DNA from: Sphaerolaimus hirsutus
Taxonomy: Eukaryota > Nematoda > Chromadorea > Monhysterida > Sphaerolaimidae
DNA length: 64,000 bases
NCBI GenBank assembly: GCA_964036195.1
Contig: OZ038457.1
Coordinates: 16,023,147 to 16,087,146, forward strand
Reading direction: 5' to 3'
Below the pieces are notes generated by a model that ran no database searches, was not told where the DNA came from, and saw only the letters and a list, made by a program, of their open reading frames with translations. The translations under genes were made by a program, and so were the position numbers. Numbering within the stretch: the first letter of the stretch is position 1; each line of letters opens with the position of its first letter. Of this stretch, positions 44,935 to 56,545 are shown one piece after another.

Positions 44935-45182
44935 TATACTTCAGTTACTTTACACCTTGCACGCGTGGTTCCCGCTGGAAGCGTGCCAACAATGTCTAAC
45001 GCATGCCATTGTCATAAAAAGTTGACGGAATTAATTCCTGTAATAACGTGATACGTAACACATACACAACAGTTATTTTATCAACTTTTTTACAAGGATC
45101 GCATGCCTTAATTATTATTGGGACGCTTCCAACGAGAGACATAAATCAGTGCGAGTGCAGAGTATCAAGTTCGCCGAGTATA
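44935..45182. mobile_element. TATACTC MITE, copy 4
   Basis: TATACTTCAGTTACTTTACA to TCGCCGAGTATA, containing CACGCGTGGTTCCCGCTGG. Same orientation as 14800-15045. Confidence 0.7.
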
Positions 45183-45187
45183 CCACG

Positions 45188-45268
45188 TTATCCGTGACAA
45201 GTTATACACATGTGGATGTTTAGCCATTATCCGTGACAAGTTACACACATGTGGATGTTTAGCCATTT
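45188..45268. repeat. Two-copy 41-bp tandem repeat
   Basis: The unit TTATCCGTGACAAGTTAYAC-ACATGTGGATGTTTAGCCA occurs twice back to back with one base difference. Confidence 0.85.
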
Positions 45269-46202
45269 AGCTATTCCATAACTAAGTTTACGTAAATATT
45301 TTTCACGGAATGTTTCATGATCGTTATTAAAGCTAACTTCAGAACTAGCGCAGTATACTTATCGAACCTGACGCTATACCATTGGAAATGCTACCGCATT
45401 TTACTGAATAAAGTCATCTGAAAAACTGTGCATAGAATTCGCCCACAGTTAGAACGATGCAATGTGATGAGAAATGAATAAATTTCTGGTTTTTCATTCT
45501 GTCGCGTTGGAAGTTAGATTTCATTGAATACCTACTGCGCAGTCGCTAGACAATAGCAACTGTATTTACATAATCGTTTTTTTATGTTTGAAACAATTGT
45601 GGATTTGTTTTTTGTGTTTATTTACTTTATTTACTTTGCATTAAGTATTTACGATGCGTGAAAATCTGAGTATCAGAACAAAAGAATACATAGTAAGTAG
45701 AAAAAATCACCTGAAAGGAGCGATAAAAACCGTTGATTAAAAAATCACAAGCAACTTGTGTACCCATTGGTTGAGATGCACCATAGCTATAAGGAACCGT
45801 ACTGCCATTGTACTATACCTATTTAAAATTGGGGTGTCAAGGATGAATTCATAGTTTACACGTCAGACAAATATACTAGATATATAAAAATACTGTAGTT
45901 TCGTCTGACATTGACACGACAAAACATTCAGACACCCTAATATTCAATTTACATATTCATGACTATTGTAGAACTAGGGATCATTCTAGAACTATCATGG
46001 AACTAAATATCAACCGTAAACGTGTTCATAAAAAGCTAGCGGATCGATTGCATTGTTGCACACGGATAAACATTTGGGGGAGTTTGGACTATAACCTCCT
46101 CGCGTGAAGGTAACATGGGATTGAAAAAAACCAGGGCTAAAATGTAGGTAAATGACAGGTTAAAGACCCCTGAGATTGACCCGGGGTTTGCGGGCGGGCT
46201 GT
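45269..46202. other. Intergenic spacer downstream of gene D
   Basis: No exon seen. 45832-45943 is a small inverted-repeat element (GGGTGTCAAGGATG and CATTCAGACACCCT). Confidence 0.4.
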
Positions 46203-48909
46203 TTAAGCGCGGCGGCGGTAGTCCCCAGCGGGGGCGTCGGTTGCGTCGGGCACTTCGGGGTCCACTGCGAGGGGACGGTTAGCCATGAGATAAGGGTTGG
46301 TGTGTTTGTGTGTCCTCTCAGTCTCAAGGGGCTTAGGGCGCCTGCACTACTTACCTGGAGGCTCTGGTACCTCGGGCACGGGGTCGGTGGCGCACGTGAC
46401 GGTCACGGCGCACGACAACGCATCCTCGACTGCGAGCGGGGCGAAGTGTGTTAACTATTGCTCACTGTGCCGCTCAGTCGATAACGTGAGCACAGTTCGC
46501 ACGAGCGGCGCGACGGCAACTCACCGGTGCAGCCGCAGGTGCCGCACGACTGCTGGCAGTTGACGCGCATCCAGAAGGGGTTCTTGTCGCACTCGCCCAG
46601 ACCGGCCCACGCGCAGCAGTCGTCGTGGTCGTCGGCGCACTCGCCTGCGCGCAAAGATGCGGTGTGGTTGGCGCTTTGGGCGCACACGCACTAGTTGACA
46701 TCGAAATTATTGTCAACTACATTTTGGTTAAGAATGTATGTGATTTCATCTTTCCGCGATGGAGCATAGGTAGTTTATTTTATATCATGACACTCATTTA
46801 CAGGGTTTCTGTTAAGTGTCATCCTTATAAAAATTTTTTTGCGTTGTTCAGTTGACATTGAGTTGACATTTATCTACTGCGTCAACTAGTGTCTCAGGTC
46901 CATTATCCCATCGCACTCACCGGGAACATCGGGCACGGCCTCGGTGGGGGCGGGTGCCGGCGCGGCGGTGGTCTCCGCTGGTGGCGCCTCGGTCGGGTCG
47001 GCTGGCGCCTCAGTCTGCGTTGTGCGAACACACATTTAAAAACACTGCCTACCTAAGCCCAACAGAAAGCTCATTTTTCTGCTGTTACAGAAACCTCAAT
47101 CTTGAGCAAACGCCATTGTACCTCGGCCTCGCCGTATCCCTCTGCGAATGGGGGGGGGGCGCTCATTAGAAAAATGAATAATTGTGATGATCATTTCTGG
47201 GCCTACAGGTGTGCTGTGCCCATCGTGATGTGGTGCAAAAAGTATAACTATAACTGAGATTTTTGGTGAAGTGTGATAACTGTGTATTAACAGAAATTCT
47301 GGTGTAGTGCAAGTGCAACATAATGGATGAAATTCAAAAGGAAAATACCTATACATTCTACCTGTCGTCACATTTTGATTTAAGTAATAAATACAATCTG
47401 AACTAAAGCCAATCAACGTCAACAATTCAATGGCAGTCGCATGCGCCACATCCTCGCTCTCAGTGCTCACCATCAGCTGGTGCATCGGGGGCTGCTGGCT
47501 CCTCCTCCGCTGGCTCCTCCTCTGCTGGGGCATCAGGGGCTGCCGGCTCCTCCTCAGCTGTTTTTTTAAATGTAAATAATGAATAACCTTTCAAACAACT
47601 ACATAAATTTGTGAATAAATTATACACTAGGGCTAGCGAGTACAAACACCTAATGTCTGTGAAACGTGGAATGCATGGTGCTGCTTAAAAAAAAGAACAC
47701 TTGGTGAACACTGAATACCTAAATATGGGGTTTTGTGGTGAACGAAACAGAAAATACAAAACTCAGGTCAATGTGATATTCTAAATAAATAGGTATGTAT
47801 TTGTGTATGTGCATGTGTGTGTGTGTTGTGCAAAACAAGGTCGGCATAAACATAAAACAGAACTCGACGTAGACGCGAAATCTAGACGAACCGGGGGCTT
47901 CGGTGGCCGCCGCTGGCGCCTCATCTCCGCCTGCTTCCTCGTCACCTCCCTCTTCGGCAGCGCCTCCTTCCATCTGTGCCTTCAGCACCTCTCTGCGCGT
48001 GTTGCAAATAGCTCAGTCCAGTTTGGCAGACATAGGCTCCCTAGGGGTAAACCCTATCGGCATCGAGACCCGCTGCATGGGTCTGCCGCTGCAGAGCGCT
48101 GCCCCCCCCCCCCAAATCGGACAGCTATCTCTCTATCCCAGAAGCCCGCTCAACTATCTAATCATCCCGAGGCAAACTTTTGGGCTACTTTCTCCTGATC
48201 CCACACCCCAAATCGTCCAGTTATCTATCTATTTACGTGGGCAATTTTTCCCAAATTTTCATTCAAAATTGTAAATTCATAATTCCAATTCGTTAATTCT
48301 CACCTTAAAATCGCTAAGTTGTGACACACACATGGTTACCGATTGTTAGCTTTTTTTCACCTACATGCCGAGTGGGTTTACATGTCTACAGGCACAGGGC
48401 CGTTTGGCAGCGCAGTCGATTGCATGTGCTCGCAGTAACGCACCTGTAATCCTTGCCCTGGCCGGCGTCGGGGTGCTTGCAGCTGGCGCAGCAGTTCGGT
48501 TCCATCCAGACGGCGTTGTCCTCGCACTCGCCCAACCAGGCCCAGAACAGGCACAGAGGGTCCGTGTCCGCGCAGTCGCCGTCGGGCGCGGCGGTGCCGG
48601 TCGGCGGGGCGCCGTTGCCGTTGCCGCCGGGGGGTGGTGGCATCTGCGAGTGTGGGGGCGCACTTGGTTAGGGCTGCGCTGCACCGCTGGGGGGGGGGGA
48701 CTGCCGGTGCGCGCACTCACGTCCTTGCCGTTGCCGCCGTAGCCCTTGCCGCCCGCCGCTGCGTGACAGTGTTATTGTTTTGCAATCGATCATCACTCAT
48801 TCACTTGTGCTTTACTACGTAGAACGTAGAGAGCGAACGAGAAATTCAAAGTGGTGGACTAACAGACGGCGACAGCCAATGCGCACGCGATCAGCAGGTA
48901 AGCGTTCAT
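46203..48909 (-). CDS. Gene D: secreted two-ShK protein with Pro/Glu/Ala linker
   Basis: Exons, 5' to 3': 48864-48909, 48721-48758, 48444-48643, 47892-47992, 47471-47557, 47122-47141, 46921-47014, 46525-46644, 46355-46429, 46203-46264 (281 codons including TAA). Signal peptide MNAYLLIACALAVAV, Gly/Asn/Pro-rich segment, ShK 1 (about 53-88, FWAWLGEC, NCCASC), an acidic linker (about 95-195) with EEEPAAPDAPA repeats and EAPA-type units, ShK 2 (about 197-234, CGTCGC), a tail with CAVTVTC, and an acidic end. A 20-bp microexon (47122-47141) is needed: without it the frame changes from phase 1 to phase 0 and breaks. No WAP domain, unlike A-C. The CxVxVxC tail motif matches gene B. The proline/acid-rich linker suggests an extended spacer between two ShK heads. 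Predicted secreted; function unknown. Confidence 0.87.
46679..46905. mobile_element. CGCACACGCACTAGTTGACA MITE in gene D intron 7
   Basis: Relative of 3472-3687 with inverted TAGTTGACAT ends. It makes up about 80 percent of the 276-bp intron. Confidence 0.65.
48035..48415. mobile_element. CTTGGCATGTAAACCCG element, copy 2, in gene D intron 3
   Basis: GACCCGCTGCATGGGTCTG at left; TACATGCCGAGTGGGTTTACATG at right; contains GCTATCTCTCTATCCC. Same family as 29820-30235. Confidence 0.6.
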
Positions 48910-49339
48910 GATTATTTAGAAATTAAACCTAAAGAAATATCCTAGTAAAATGGCAGTGAATCTGAAATGAAAGGGTAAGGTTAGGCATTTGTGTGCATAA
49001 CAATATTGATTTTGATGTCAATTCGCGAAATATCATACTGTATAATTCTTCATTATATATCGAAAATTTCCTGTGGAAAGGTGTGGCTTTTCGCAGAATC
49101 AGATCGTCGAATTCCGAATTTACGTTGTTTTTTTTGAAGACATGAAAATTAATGCAAGTTAGCAAATATAATCGAATCGAAGTTACACTACATCGGTGGC
49201 ACATGGTTTGTTTGAGACGGCGTCAGCTGCAGCGCGGCGGTATCTGCCCAACTAAATAACGCTAATGAATCGTGACGTTGTGCCGCGTCACCTATTCAAG
49301 GTGCTTTGTACAAGACGAGTAACTGATGCATGAGACTCG

Positions 49340-50080
49340 CCGCCATGCTCGCTTTAAATAAGGCAGCCGGCTGCCGCGTGTAAACGTGTCCTGGGCGCGG
49401 GCCGAAACCATGAGCCCGGCGGCCAAACGACCGGGCCGCCGCGCCGCCGCCGCCGCCGCCGGCAACTATCAAATTTTTACGCTCGGCGCTGTTCCACCCG
49501 ATCGACAAACATCACGACCGGAGCTGGTACAACGGCGCAGCTAGCGCCGCCCATCAAACTACTGCGAGCCATGGAATGTGACCGCTGATAGACCGGCGTC
49601 TCGTTTTTTTACCACCGAGCATCACATGCATCTTCGAATCGATCGGTAACAATGCATGAGCCAACTCAAATTCGGTCATGATAACTAGTTGCTCGTGACG
49701 CTCTACTGAGCTTCTTGTGCGGCTGGCGGAAGCGGGAGGGTTTCATGACGTCATGAAGTCCCACATATTCTAAACGCACCGACAGACGGTTAGCAACAAG
49801 TCTCAATTAACGCGGCTCTTTATTCAGCATAGTACGGTAGGATAGAAAGTCGTCGGAGGTGGCGGCTCCTCCCGTTTCTGCACCCGAGCGTGTTGCAGAC
49901 GCGGCCGCCGGGCCGCCGCGACGAATTTTCGTCACCGGCGCCGCCGCCGTCGCCGAGGAGACGGGCGATCGTCTGCGGCACGGCTTCCCATCAATTATTT
50001 GTATAGAGTGCGGCGCGCGGAAAAAACCTTGTGCCCATTTGCGCGGAACCGGTTGGAGGGATAGCGGCGCCCATTAAGTG
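49340..50080. promoter_or_regulatory. GC-rich, CpG-rich island upstream of gene D
   Basis: Runs of CCGCCGCC and CGGCGCGCGG, NotI-type GCGGCCGC, in otherwise AT-rich DNA. Could be a promoter or first-exon region. Open frames here (a 44-codon one from 49411, a 72-codon one at 49859-50077) have no recognisable domain, so I do not call a gene. Confidence 0.4.
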
Positions 50081-53000
50081 TGCGCCTTGTTGATCGTTCT
50101 CGTAGATAATGTTTTTAATCGAACCGCGTCGAACTGGTGCCCGCGGCCGAACCGACGAACCCAATACCCGTCAAAAGTTGATCGTCTAAAAAGTTGCCAG
50201 CTTCATGGTGTCCAGATGGGCGGAAAATCGGCGCGCGTGGAAGAATAATTGCTTAAATACCACGCAATAATACTGTACTGCAGCACCGGCTATTGGTAGC
50301 TGGTGGCCATCACCGTAACCAGCTGCAGCTTTATCAATTATTGCCCCAAAAATCGTAACCATGTGCCCTGGTGAATTATTTGAGGTGTATATTTTCGGTT
50401 GTTGCCTGCGCTACCTCGACTGCTTATGCGGTTAGGTTGCGCAAATTCCTTTCATTTATTGAATTTTTCTTGAAGCGTAATTTTAGTGCATAAGATATGT
50501 CATTACAACATGCCGTTTTATTGTGATAAGTCACACTACAGCAAGGTCATTTGATATATTCTGAGTAAAGAAGTTTCCTGTTGTAAAAAAATTCCGAAAT
50601 TTTTGACCTTGACTCCCAGGCCAAATTTTGCGAATGATGCACAAAAAATAGAAATTGTAGACTGAATGAACTTGATTTTCAGTACTACAATACACAATCG
50701 ATACTTCTAATATTCTTTGTGCGGCGTAGGCCCGCTTGGCATGTAAACCCGCTTGGCATGTAGACCCGTTGCGGGGGTCCCATGGGCGACTGCTTTAGTG
50801 CTTACCTAGTTATCTATCCCGAGGCTACTATCCCCTGAGTCCCGCCCCCAAATCACTCAACTACCTACTATCTAAGTGGAGCAAACTTTGTGCGATTTTT
50901 CCCCAACCTTCACCCAAAATCACTAAATTTTGCTCCATTTTGCCATATACCTATGTAATATATATTAGCCGCAGCGAGCACCCAGGATAAATTTCAGCTA
51001 TCTATCCCACCGTAAGAGAGATTTGCTAGCTATCTATGATGCCACAGCGAGGGTCAAAACCTTGGAACCCCCTGATCCGCTGTCTACATGCCGAACGGGT
51101 TATATGCCAAGCGGCACAGGCCCTTCTTTGCCTGACTTATCTCATAAACTTATTCCGCCGATGCGTTCGTTCACTTCGCAATTAATAGAAACTCGTTACG
51201 TCACACGTTGTACACTGCGGGAGTACGTTTATGTAGCGGAACCCAAACAGCGTTCATAAAACGATCCCCGAAGCCTTGTGTAAATGTTTTGCCTGTCGCG
51301 AGCGCGACAACGAACGGCGTTCCAGTTTTCGCGGCAAAGTTGCCGCCGCCGTTGCAGATCGGTATCGTTTTAAATGATCACGCATTCCAGATATGTATTT
51401 TACATAAATTTCAAACTAAGTGCGCGTCAATTTTTGATTTAGCGTCGGGTTCAATATGGCATAAGTATGGCAGAGGCGATGTCGAACGTTAATTAAATTG
51501 ATTTGAGTCGATTTGGTAAAGCCGGTTAGATTGCGACAATGTGGCGCCTTTGATACGGCCTTGATACGGGCATATATACCGTCGAAAAACGATGGTAAAC
51601 TATTTGAAAAAAGTGTTTCTTTTTAAAGGTTTTCAAAAGAATTCCAAATTTTCCTTCAATAAGTATTTTACTTTTCAATTTTTACAAATATGATTTCGAA
51701 TTACATTTTTGAATTTAAGTGGGAGTTTTAACGTTTAGAAATATATTTAAATGTGATTTTCGTTTTTTTGGATGAGTTTTTGATTTCTTTGAAAATATGG
51801 TATTTCAATTATTTACTAGTTTACAAACTCTACACTGAAGTAATCAAGCAGCATTTCCCATGTTGTTGCTGCACATTGTTGCACACACACACTACACAGT
51901 AAATCACCAATGAAATTGTGAAAAAAATTGTGAACCCATAATTAAGTCTTGAATGCATTTGAGTAAATTTACTGTGTCAACTGTAATTGATGTACATCTG
52001 ATTTCAGTAAATTGAAATGCTATCCAAAGTTGAGTCGATTTATGAGTTTATCCAATTTTTAGTTTACTGGCAGTAAACTAGTGTGTGCATTACCGACCAT
52101 CATGATCTTTCATTTTTTGGGCTTGGTTCCCAGAAACTGTAAAATGGTTTTCCAGACTTACAATTATAAAAAAGTAAAAAAAACACTTCGAGGGGGGTCA
52201 GGTCAAGGGCTATACTTAATGTAAATACGGTATATCTCTTTTCTGCATAGGAAACTATTCCAAAACATAAACATGAATTCGAAGACATATTTTTAAATTT
52301 CGACCTCCTATTTGCCATCGCGTTAAACGCATCGGTAATGCGGACACGCGTAAAACGCGTGGACGCGGCGAAACGTGACATTAACTTGGGCTACTGGCTT
52401 GCTGTAATTTTACTAATTTCAGTTATTTTTATAGTTTCATGCCAGGTATGTATTTTATTGTTAAACCCATTTGCCGGCATCCCGGTGCCTTTATTAGGCC
52501 GTGGAACGGGATAAGTGGGTAAAAATAACAACTACTTATTTCGTTTGGGCGTAACTTTGGACGTGTGATGGGTACTGTTGAGTGCTAGCCATGCTCTTTG
52601 TGTTGAAAATTATGTCATTTATTGCTGATCACATTTTGTAATTATAAGATTTTCTTTGCAAGACTTTTGGGTACGTGCGTGACTTATGGGGTGGGAAGAT
52701 GCAATATCGATTGTTGTTGCAATTTTGTTGACAAAAGTTTTATTTTGAAAATTTGAGACATTTATTTTTACCTCCACAGTACGAAAATTGTGTACAGAAA
52801 ATATGAGCATTTTCGGCGTCTTTATTCTGGAACTGGTGCAGCTTTAATAAGTTATGTTGTCAACGTGATTGGTGTGAGTTTTCGATCTTTTACTATAATT
52901 AAGTCATTGCATTTTGTGAAGATAATTCTTAGTTACCTAGTGTTTATATCTAGGTATTTTTGACTGGCAATTTGCATTGCAGCTATGCATCGATTGGGTT

Positions 53001-53174
53001 GTGTAACTAGGTATACCTTTCGATTTGAAATGTTGAGATATTTCATTCAACAGAAAGAATCTTACAAAAAGTAAACCGTGTAGGAGACAACAGAAGTTGA
53101 AGATATTTACAGGTAAATATGGTACTCAAGAAATATAATATTTATGCTGGGAATAATGCGTATTTAAATAAACA
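50081..53174. other. Intergenic: few recognisable features
   Basis: 50728-51121 is a CTTGGCATGTAAACCCG element (inverted ends GGCCCGCTTGGCATG and CATGCCAAGCGGCACAGGCC). 51300-51370 is a short GC-rich patch. 52185-52235 is a decayed ACCGTA fragment. Otherwise nothing seen. Confidence 0.5.
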
Positions 53175-53339
53175 TACCGCAAATCCTCGAATAAGCCCCC
53201 CCTTAAATAACTCCCCCTTGAATAACTCCCCCCTGTTCGCCACGTGAGGATAAAATAACTCCCCCCTTCAATAACTCCCCCTCCAAAACGTCTGAGGAAA
53301 AAATAACTCCCCTGGGGTCTTATTCGAGGATTTAGGGTA
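53175..53339. mobile_element. Short ACCGTAAATCCTCGAATAAG element
   Basis: 165 bp; TACCGCAAATCCTCGAATAA and TTATTCGAGGATTTAGGGTA ends, TA borders, repeated AATAACTCCCCC units. Smallest complete member of this family here. Confidence 0.75.
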
Positions 53340-53523
53340 TTAAGCCGGAGTTACAGCACAACGATAAATTGAAGATGAAGCGACAAATACATGTCGCCGC
53401 AAATTCGATTACTCAAGAACGCTTAAAGATATCCATCCCTAAATTGACACATTGCAAGCACTAACTGATATCTACATCGTGTCCAAAAATTATCCAAAAA
53501 GCTCCTGTGGTTCTTGAGATAGC

Positions 53524-54332
53524 CAACGATGGAAAAAACACAGAAATTGAACACAGAAACTCATCGAGTTTCTGTGTTTTTGTTTTACACAGAAACACGG
53601 AAACTCACAAATTTTGAAAAACTCAAAACTCAAATGAGTTTTTTTTTGGAGAACACAGAAACACAGAAACACGGAAACACAGAAAAGTTTTTTGAGTTTT
53701 TGAGTTTTTTTCAGTGAAGTGGTTTAACACATTTTCAGAAGCATTTAGCACATGAATTCAGTTAAACTAAACAAGATAAGATATGCATGTATAGCATGTA
53801 AATATGTACATAATGTATTCATATTTTATGATGGAACAAAAAATAAATTAAAGATGGCATGCACATCTCCTGGTGGACATGTTTAAATATAGTTGTAGTT
53901 CAAATCAATTCTGTAGTCTTCCATACAGTGCACACCCATTGAAGAATTTTGGAGTAGTGCGTAAATTGTCGTTTGTGAGCATTTTGTTGATGCTGGTGTT
54001 GCGATGTGGGTGGATGTCCTCATTGAGGACATTTTTATGGACTTTTTTGACACTTGAATGAATACACATATTTATGTTATGTGGGGTTAAAATATGTGCA
54101 AAACCAATATTTTATAAGAAAATCACTGTTTCAGCATCAAAATGCTGTAAATCAGAATTTTTTGGGGGGAAACTCAAGCTCAAGTCAACTCAAACTCGAG
54201 TTTTGACAAAAAAAACAGAAATAAAAACAGTTACTCAAGTTTTTTTCGAGAAAAAAACTCAAAACACAGGTATTCATTTTTGAAAAACTCAAAACACAGA
54301 AAGTGTTTTTTTGGAGAACTTACCCATCGTTG
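53524..54332. mobile_element. CAACGATGG-family hAT-like element
   Basis: The 8-bp duplication GAGATAGC lies at 53516-53523 and 54333-54340. Ends CAACGATGG and CCATCGTTG. Subterminal ACACAGAAACACAG and CTCAAAACTCAAA arrays at both ends. Confidence 0.85.
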
Positions 54333-54477
54333 GAGATAGCAAAGAAAAGCGAAAATTTCGCTATTTGTCGCCAACATTTCTCGTTGAGATTGAGCAGATG
54401 GATCTCCTTTTCGCTGAGATATGGCAGAGCAGTGCTTTGGCGCTCTTCATCGCATTTACTAAACTTTCAAACTACGA

Positions 54478-54583
54478 ACCGTATTTCCTCGAAATACCCT
54501 CCCCTCGTTTAACCCCCCCCCTCAAAATTTCCACTCTGAAAAAAACCCCGAGGGGGGGGGGGGTAATTCGAGGAAATACGGTA
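54478..54583. mobile_element. Minimal ACCGTATTTCCTCG element
   Basis: 106 bp almost entirely made of two inverted ends (ACCGTATTTCCTCGAAATA and TTCGAGGAAATACGGTA) and C/G tracts. Confidence 0.7.
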
Positions 54584-54916
54584 GTGAAAGCATTTGACAT
54601 GATTGTGGTCAGCGGAAATCAATCACACAGCGTTAATTATACAATGTTTTGCAGAAGGATTGAATATTTTTTATAACCCATGTAAAATATCACTTTGTGG
54701 TCTGCACACTAGTATAAGATGGACAATCGTCAAACACATTTCCTCACTGTTTTCTACCAAAATAGTTAGCGAATGTATTTCACATAATTTCCGTCGTAAA
54801 CTGGTGTGCAGAGCCGCATTGTATAACAAAGTGCCGACCAATCAGAACTAAATATGCATCATGGTAGAATCATTATGGAAGTAAAGCAGCAGTAAAGCTC
54901 CCCATCAGCTCTCATT

Positions 54917-56545
54917 TCACATGGCAAACTTGTAACCTCGGGGGCCCAGCATGCTTCTCAGTGTCGAAATGAGGCGGCCGTCCACGGGACCACGACTCGA
55001 CTGCAGAAGTGTGGACAATTTTAGCGTATTTCGGATCCCGCAACACATAAGTACCGTATTTGCTTAAATAGTTCTCCCTTGGATGACCCCCCCCCCCCTC
55101 GAATAATTCCCCCCTGTAAGACAGGTGAGGAAAAAATAATTCCCCTTGGATAACTCCTCCTTAAGAGATTTGATCAATTTGTTGTGCCATATTTAAACAA
55201 AAATGACACGTTTTGTGTTTATTAAGCATATTTCGTAAAATGAGTTGATAGAAACATGATTGACAATTTTGACGAAATAATAATCCCCCGCTCGAATAGT
55301 TCACCCCTCAAAGAAAGTTTGCCAAAAAGACAATTCCCCAGGGGAATTATTCAAGCGAATACGGTATTTAACAAATTACAAAAATTTCACCGTTAGAGTC
55401 ATGACGTGTCCATTTCGTTCCAACAGATCTTGCTCGCCCAGGTTGACGGCGCGCGGGATAATTGCGCATCTGTATTTTTTTACACAGTGGAACCATTAAA
55501 AATCGTGTAGATTACATCAATTGAACAAACCTTAGTGCAGCCGGTCTGGGGTATTTTGCCAGAACTAGACCGGCGTAGAAAATGTGATGCGATTTCGATC
55601 CGATCAGTGAATATTGGCCAGTTCCGTCGTTCGACACGAGCACCTGCGCGTGCACAGTGTTTATACTCGGCAGTTGAGCAATTGTTTTATGTGAGTGCCT
55701 AGCCACCAAGCTCCGCGAATAAGTTATAAATTTCTAAAACATTTCTAAATTTAAAATTACCGGATATCCTCAAACCCCCAGGGGATTTACTTTTCGTCCG
55801 ATTTATTTCACTGGGGAGTTAATCGAGGGGAGGAGCTATCTTTTTGTCGGAATATATCGTGTTAATTTGATTACCAATTAGTTGCATAAACCTGCAAGTC
55901 AGAATACAAATTCCGTTATTCATGCAATGAAACTAAATATTCAAGGGCAGCTATTCGAGTGGGGGGGGGCTTCAAATGGTGTAAGCTCGGGCACTTGTAC
56001 ACAGCGCAGTGCCCACGTCCATCCAAACGCACTTCTCCATCAGTGGCCCATGTGTGCTGCCAGTTGTCAGCCAGGTGCGCCACCAGCCCCAGGTCGACGG
56101 TGGCGAGCGTGGGCCGCAGCCGGCGCACCGAGATGTCGCGCTGCTGCGCCGCCACGCTCGTCGAGTTGGCGGGCGCGTTGGGCGGGTGCGGGTACAGCAA
56201 GCTGTCCGTCCAGCTCCGCTCTGCGTGCGCTCGACTCTATAGAAGTGGACCCGTATGGGGGTAGTCCCAGACCCTGTCAAATGTCAAATGCCATGCAAAG
56301 TGTCAAAAGTCATTAAAATGCCCTGCAAAATGGCAAAGGTACGTTGACAGGGCATTTTACATGACTTTTGACACTTTGCATGGCATTTGACAATTTACAG
56401 GGCATTTTACAGGCTCTGGAACTGGCACATGGTGCACATTCCGCGATTCGGGCAAACGTTGCCAAAATTGCAGTGCAACGGTTGTTGACTCCGTATTGTA
56501 GCGGTGAATGTGAGCGCCGAATTGATGCCGGGGGCATATTTGTGA
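54917..56545 (-). CDS. Gene E: unrecognised protein, 3' exons
   Basis: Unrecognised. Four exons splice cleanly in one frame: 56003-56234, 55531-55643, 55391-55469 and 54917-55000, ending at TGA 54917-54919; each has a good acceptor (for example TTCTGCAG, TACAG) and a GT donor, with phases 0, 2 and 0. An upstream exon ends at 56429 with donor GTGCCA; its start (about 56545 at most) and frame are uncertain. Visible stretches include RRLRPTLATVDLGLVAHL, NWQHTWATDGEVRLDG, VLVSNDGTGQYSLIG, YAGLVLAKYPRP, PRAVNLGEQDLLERNG and a C terminus GPRGYKFAM. Codons end mostly in G or C, as in neighbouring genes. I see no transmembrane segment and no domain I can name. The intron 56235-56428 is almost wholly a transposon. 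Confidence 0.55.
55052..55365. mobile_element. ACCGTATTTGCTTAAATAGTT element in gene E 3' intron
   Basis: Ends TACCGTATTTGCTTAAATAG and ATTCAAGCGAATACGGTA, TA borders, CCCCTCGAATAATTCCCCCC units. It lies in the intron between the last two exons of gene E. Confidence 0.78.
56264..56428. mobile_element. TGCCAGTTCC foldback element that forms a gene E intron
   Basis: Ends GTAGTCCCAGACCCTG and CAGGCTCTGGAACTGGCAC are inverted; inside, CATGCAAAGTGTCAAAAGTC is mirrored around 56340. In gene orientation it begins GTGCCAGTTCC, and that GT is the exon's donor, just as in the opsin. Confidence 0.65.

Noticed and set aside
8785-48909. Calling genes A-D toxins
   Set aside because: The ShK fold is named after a channel toxin but is common in non-toxic secreted proteins and enzymes. 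I see no functional channel-blocking signature that would justify it.
49859-50077. 72-codon open frame in the GC-rich island
   Set aside because: High GC lengthens chance frames; no domain, no splice support.
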